This document shows, in pieces, positions 63,054 through 64,000 of a stretch of DNA of 64,000 nt. Below the pieces are notes generated by a model, which worked only from the letters and a program-made list of their open reading frames with translations, was not told the origin of the DNA and ran no database searches. Within the stretch, counting starts at the first letter, position 1, and the number at the start of each line of letters is the position of its first letter. Origin of the DNA: Actinoplanes flavus (GTDB taxonomy: Bacteria; Actinomycetota; Actinomycetes; Mycobacteriales; Micromonosporaceae); NCBI RefSeq assembly GCF_017592555.1, contig NZ_JAGFNS010000013.1, positions 186,001 to 250,000 of the forward strand, in the 5' to 3' direction. The position numbers and the translations under genes are program-made.

Positions 63054-64000
63054 ATGAGTTACGAGGAGATCCTGCTTTTCGTTCTGGGCGCGATCAGTGT
63101 GATCGTCGCCGTCCGATGGGTCACCGAGAAGACCGGACTCCCGGCGGCGGTCCTGCTGACCCTGATCGGCATCCTGTACGCCTACCTGCCGGGACCGAAC
63201 CTCGATCTCCATCCCGAACTCGTTCTGACCTTCGTCCTGCCGCCGTTGCTCTACAACGCGGCACTCGATTCGTCCCTGCTGGACATCCGGCGCAACATGC
63301 GTACGGTGATCAGCCTCTCGGTGGCGCTGGTGCTGGTCACCGCGCTCCTGATCGGCCTCGGCTTCTCGCTCTGGGTGGCCGGGGCCACCCTTGCGGCCGG
63401 CGTGGCGCTGGGCGCGACCGTGGCGCCGCCGGACCCGGTCGCGGCGCTCGCCGTCGGCCGCAAGGCCGGGCTGCCCGGCAAGCTGGTCACCCTGATCCAG
63501 GGTGAGGGCCTGCTCAACGACGCGACCGCGCTGACCATCCTGACCGTGGCGGTGGCCGCGTGGCGGGACGGCAACTTCAACTTCGACAACGCGGTCGGCC
63601 AGTTCGTCATCTCGGCGGCCGGCGGGGTGCTGGTCGGCATCGCCGTGGCCTATGCGGTCCGCATGCTCAAGGCGCTGCGCTACGACCCGCTCAACGCCAA
63701 CGCCCTCTCGCTGATCACCCCGCTCGCGGCGTACCTGATCTGCGAGAACTCGTTCGTCCACCACTACGTCACGATCTCCGGCGTGCTGGCCGTGGTGGTG
63801 GCCGGCCTGATCGTCGGCCACGACACCCCGCGGTACGCGACCGGCGCCAGCCGTCTCCAGGTCAGCGCCGTCTGGCGGCTCATCGACTTCCTGCTGGAGG
63901 GCATGGTCTTCCTGCTCATCGGCCAGCAGGTGCCCGACGTGGTGCGGGGCCTGGGCAAATACGAGACCAGCACGATCGTGATCGCTCTGAGCATCACGCT
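63054..64000 (+). CDS. Monovalent cation:proton antiporter, CPA1 type (3' end off window)
   Basis: 315 codons visible, then the window ends. About nine hydrophobic helices. VAPPDPVAALAVGRKAGLPGKLVTLIQGEGLLNDATAL carries the NhaP/CPA1 acidic motif (PDP and EGLLND). It exchanges Na+ or K+ for protons across the membrane. ATG 63054 follows the DUF4142 stop closely with no strong ribosome binding site; reading-frame coupling is plausible. Confidence 0.9.
   Translation, partial: MSYEEILLFVLGAISVIVAVRWVTEKTGLPAAVLLTLIGILYAYLPGPNLDLHPELVLTFVLPPLLYNAALDSSLLDIRRNMRTVISLSVALVLVTALLIGLGFSLWVAGATLAAGVALGATVAPPDPVAALAVGRKAGLPGKLVTLIQGEGLLNDATALTILTVAVAAWRDGNFNFDNAVGQFVISAAGGVLVGIAVAYAVRMLKALRYDPLNANALSLITPLAAYLICENSFVHHYVTISGVLAVVVAGLIVGHDTPRYATGASRLQVSAVWRLIDFLLEGMVFLLIGQQVPDVVRGLGKYETSTIVIALSIT

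Overview
The window is about 64 kb of very GC-rich, densely coded DNA. Frequent GTG and TTG starts, ATGA-type gene overlaps, a DUF397 protein, an Rpf-like hydrolase behind a ydaO-type riboswitch, and NB-ARC/TPR proteins with an FxSxx-type peptide system all point to a filamentous actinobacterium, most likely Micromonosporaceae (Actinoplanes-like). The genus is an inference. No phage, IS element, integrase or CRISPR array is visible. Coding looks chromosomal and uniform.

Layout. 1-7.5 kb: a RecQ-type helicase (cut by the window edge) behind two DnaA boxes, a DUF3052 protein, two SDR dehydrogenases, a receptor-like Ser/Thr kinase, a membrane-fused spermidine-synthase-like protein and a secreted coiled-coil protein. 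7.7-12.2 kb: a translationally coupled operon of RsbU-like phosphatase, CHASE3 histidine kinase, single-domain receiver and inositol-phosphatase-like enzyme. 12.2-18.1 kb: an M28 membrane peptidase, Smr and TPR proteins, and an OmpR-type two-component pair. 18.06-19.3 kb: DAHP synthase behind a leader peptide rich in Trp, Phe and Tyr and an intrinsic terminator, which is a classical attenuator layout.

19.4-29 kb is the most unusual part. It looks like a radical-SAM RiPP system of the FxSxx/FxsB type, with two NB-ARC-TPR proteins, a HExxH peptide-modifying protein, an FxsB-like radical SAM/SPASM enzyme and two related small precursor peptides. The precursors end in Phe-x-Asn-(Phe/Tyr)-Ala plus an acidic, Pro-rich tail instead of the canonical Phe-x-Ser-x-x C-terminus. 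29-40 kb: small membrane proteins, a vanadium haloperoxidase-like protein, a 1616-residue secreted nuclease/5'-nucleotidase/PKD fusion, KatG, tRNA-Arg(CCT), and an Rpf-like hydrolase under a c-di-AMP riboswitch.

40-47.5 kb: a saccharopine-dehydrogenase-like reductase, a methyltransferase, a GNAT acetyltransferase, a winged-helix AlkZ-like protein, a molybdate transporter (regulator, ModB, ModC; no ModA seen) and a Gfo/Idh oxidoreductase. 47.6-55.3 kb: a secreted FG-GAP / RTX / FG-GAP operon, a decayed M48 peptidase and a secreted propeller/Ig-like protein. 55.5-64 kb: an MFS transporter, an orphan LuxR-type regulator, a sugar-nucleotide epimerase, a GH87-like beta-helix protein, S-adenosylhomocysteine hydrolase under an SAH riboswitch, a DUF4142 protein and a CPA1 Na+/H+ antiporter that runs off the end.

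Three RNA controls for metabolism and cell wall are readable: aromatic attenuation of DAHP synthase, SAH sensing by ahcY, and c-di-AMP sensing by the Rpf-like gene.
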